A stretch of DNA of 6,007 bases from Eubacteriales Family XIII. Incertae Sedis bacterium (GTDB lineage: Bacteria > Bacillota > Clostridia > Peptostreptococcales > Anaerovoracaceae): contig JAITAX010000138.1 of assembly GCA_031283865.1 (NCBI GenBank), forward strand, positions 1-6,007. Reading direction: 5' to 3'. This document shows positions 5,646-6,007 of the stretch, piece by piece (position 1 is the first letter of the stretch; every line of letters starts with the position of its first letter). A program made the translations under genes and the position numbers. The notes under the pieces were generated by a model. It made no database searches. It saw nothing but the letters and a program-made list of their open reading frames with translations, and was not told where the DNA came from.

Positions 5646-6007
5646 CCCTGCGCCTCCAATCGGTATCCAAGTTTGTAGACGGTCTTAATGCTCTCCTCCA
5701 TATTCAGCTTTTTGCGCAGCCGTTGAATGTGAACGTCAATCGTCCGCGTCTCCCCCATATAATCGTAGCCCCAGGCGAGTTCAAGCAGCTTATCGCGCGA
5801 CAAGGCTATATTCTTATTGTTGATCAGCGCGCGGAGAAGCTCAAACTCCCGCATGGTAAGCTCAACCTCCCGCCCGTTCAGCGTCGCTATGCGTTCTTCC
5901 AATTTTACCGTCAAATCGCCTGACACAAAGACGTTTGTGTTCAATTTGTATCGCCGCAGTACGGTTTCAATGCGCGTTATAAGTTCAATGACGGCGAAAG
6001 GCTTGAC
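5642..6007 (-). CDS. OmpR/PhoB-family response regulator, C-terminal part (5' end beyond window)
   Basis: DNA-binding response regulator, the partner of the kinase encoded directly downstream. The frame is open from the window edge to the TGA at 5644-5642, giving 121 residues. The first visible residues, VKPF, are the conserved lysine-proline end of the receiver domain, followed by the last receiver helix (AVIELITRIETVLRR, 5-19) and a short linker. The phosphoacceptor aspartate lies outside the window. Residues about 25-121 form a winged-helix Trans_reg_C domain: ELTMREFELLRALINNKN (49-66), SRDKLLELAWGY (70-81), recognition helix region RTIDVHIQRLRKKL (88-101) and the C-terminal hairpin TVYKLGYRLEAQG. 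An in-frame TTG at 5944 is not the start, because receiver sequence continues upstream of it. The 4-nt ATGA overlap with the kinase start indicates translational coupling. Target genes are not known; the small exported protein gene and the MBOAT gene are candidates by position. Confidence 0.95.
   Translation of the reverse strand, partial: VKPFAVIELITRIETVLRRYKLNTNVFVSGDLTVKLEERIATLNGREVELTMREFELLRALINNKNIALSRDKLLELAWGYDYMGETRTIDVHIQRLRKKLNMEESIKTVYKLGYRLEAQG

Noticed and set aside
5642..5944. TTG start at 5944 making a stand-alone DNA-binding protein
   Set aside because: The same frame continues upstream to the window edge and encodes the receiver-domain KPF motif, so this is a truncated view of a full response regulator.

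Overview
The window reads as a cell-envelope and antimicrobial-peptide response region from a Gram-positive bacterium, most likely a moderately high-GC member of the Bacillota (class Clostridia or a close relative). The reasons are strong GGAGG ribosome binding sites, a BceAB-type peptide-antibiotic ABC transporter with its typical operator, an OmpR-family regulator/kinase pair, and an AlgI-type MBOAT acyltransferase whose protein style is common in gut Clostridia. The species cannot be named from the sequence. Every supported gene lies on the minus strand, so transcription runs right to left. Both outermost genes are cut by the window edges.

Right to left: (1) The C-terminal part of an OmpR/PhoB-type response regulator (6007-5642) overlaps by 4 nt, in an ATGA arrangement, the start of a membrane sensor histidine kinase with a large extracytoplasmic domain and a HAMP domain (5645-4245). 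(2) After a 97-nt gap that holds a perfect 12-bp palindrome comes a small exported protein of unknown function (4148-3771), whose 3' end may be frameshifted. (3) A 247-nt intergenic region with two TATAAT-type -10 elements and a 20-bp-spaced direct repeat leads into an AlgI/DltB-family MBOAT O-acyltransferase (3523-2105). That gene ends at a textbook intrinsic terminator (2084-2060). (4) A 211-nt intergenic region carries a perfect TTACA-N4-TGTAA dyad and a -10 box ahead of a BceA-like ATPase (1893-1126). The ATPase overlaps the BceB/FtsX-like permease (1139 to beyond position 1).

Working together (inference): the kinase would sense an extracytoplasmic envelope signal and phosphorylate the regulator. 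The exported protein could be a target or accessory of that system. The MBOAT protein would acylate a surface polymer, and the ABC transporter would clear peptide antibiotics from their lipid targets. The dyad before the transporter matches the BceR-family operator consensus, but the adjacent kinase does not have BceS architecture. The transporter may therefore answer to a regulator encoded elsewhere.

I see no RNA genes, CRISPR arrays, insertion sequences or phage features. The gene families are all known. The points most worth checking are the possible frameshift, the orphan state of the MBOAT gene, and the regulatory dyads and repeats.
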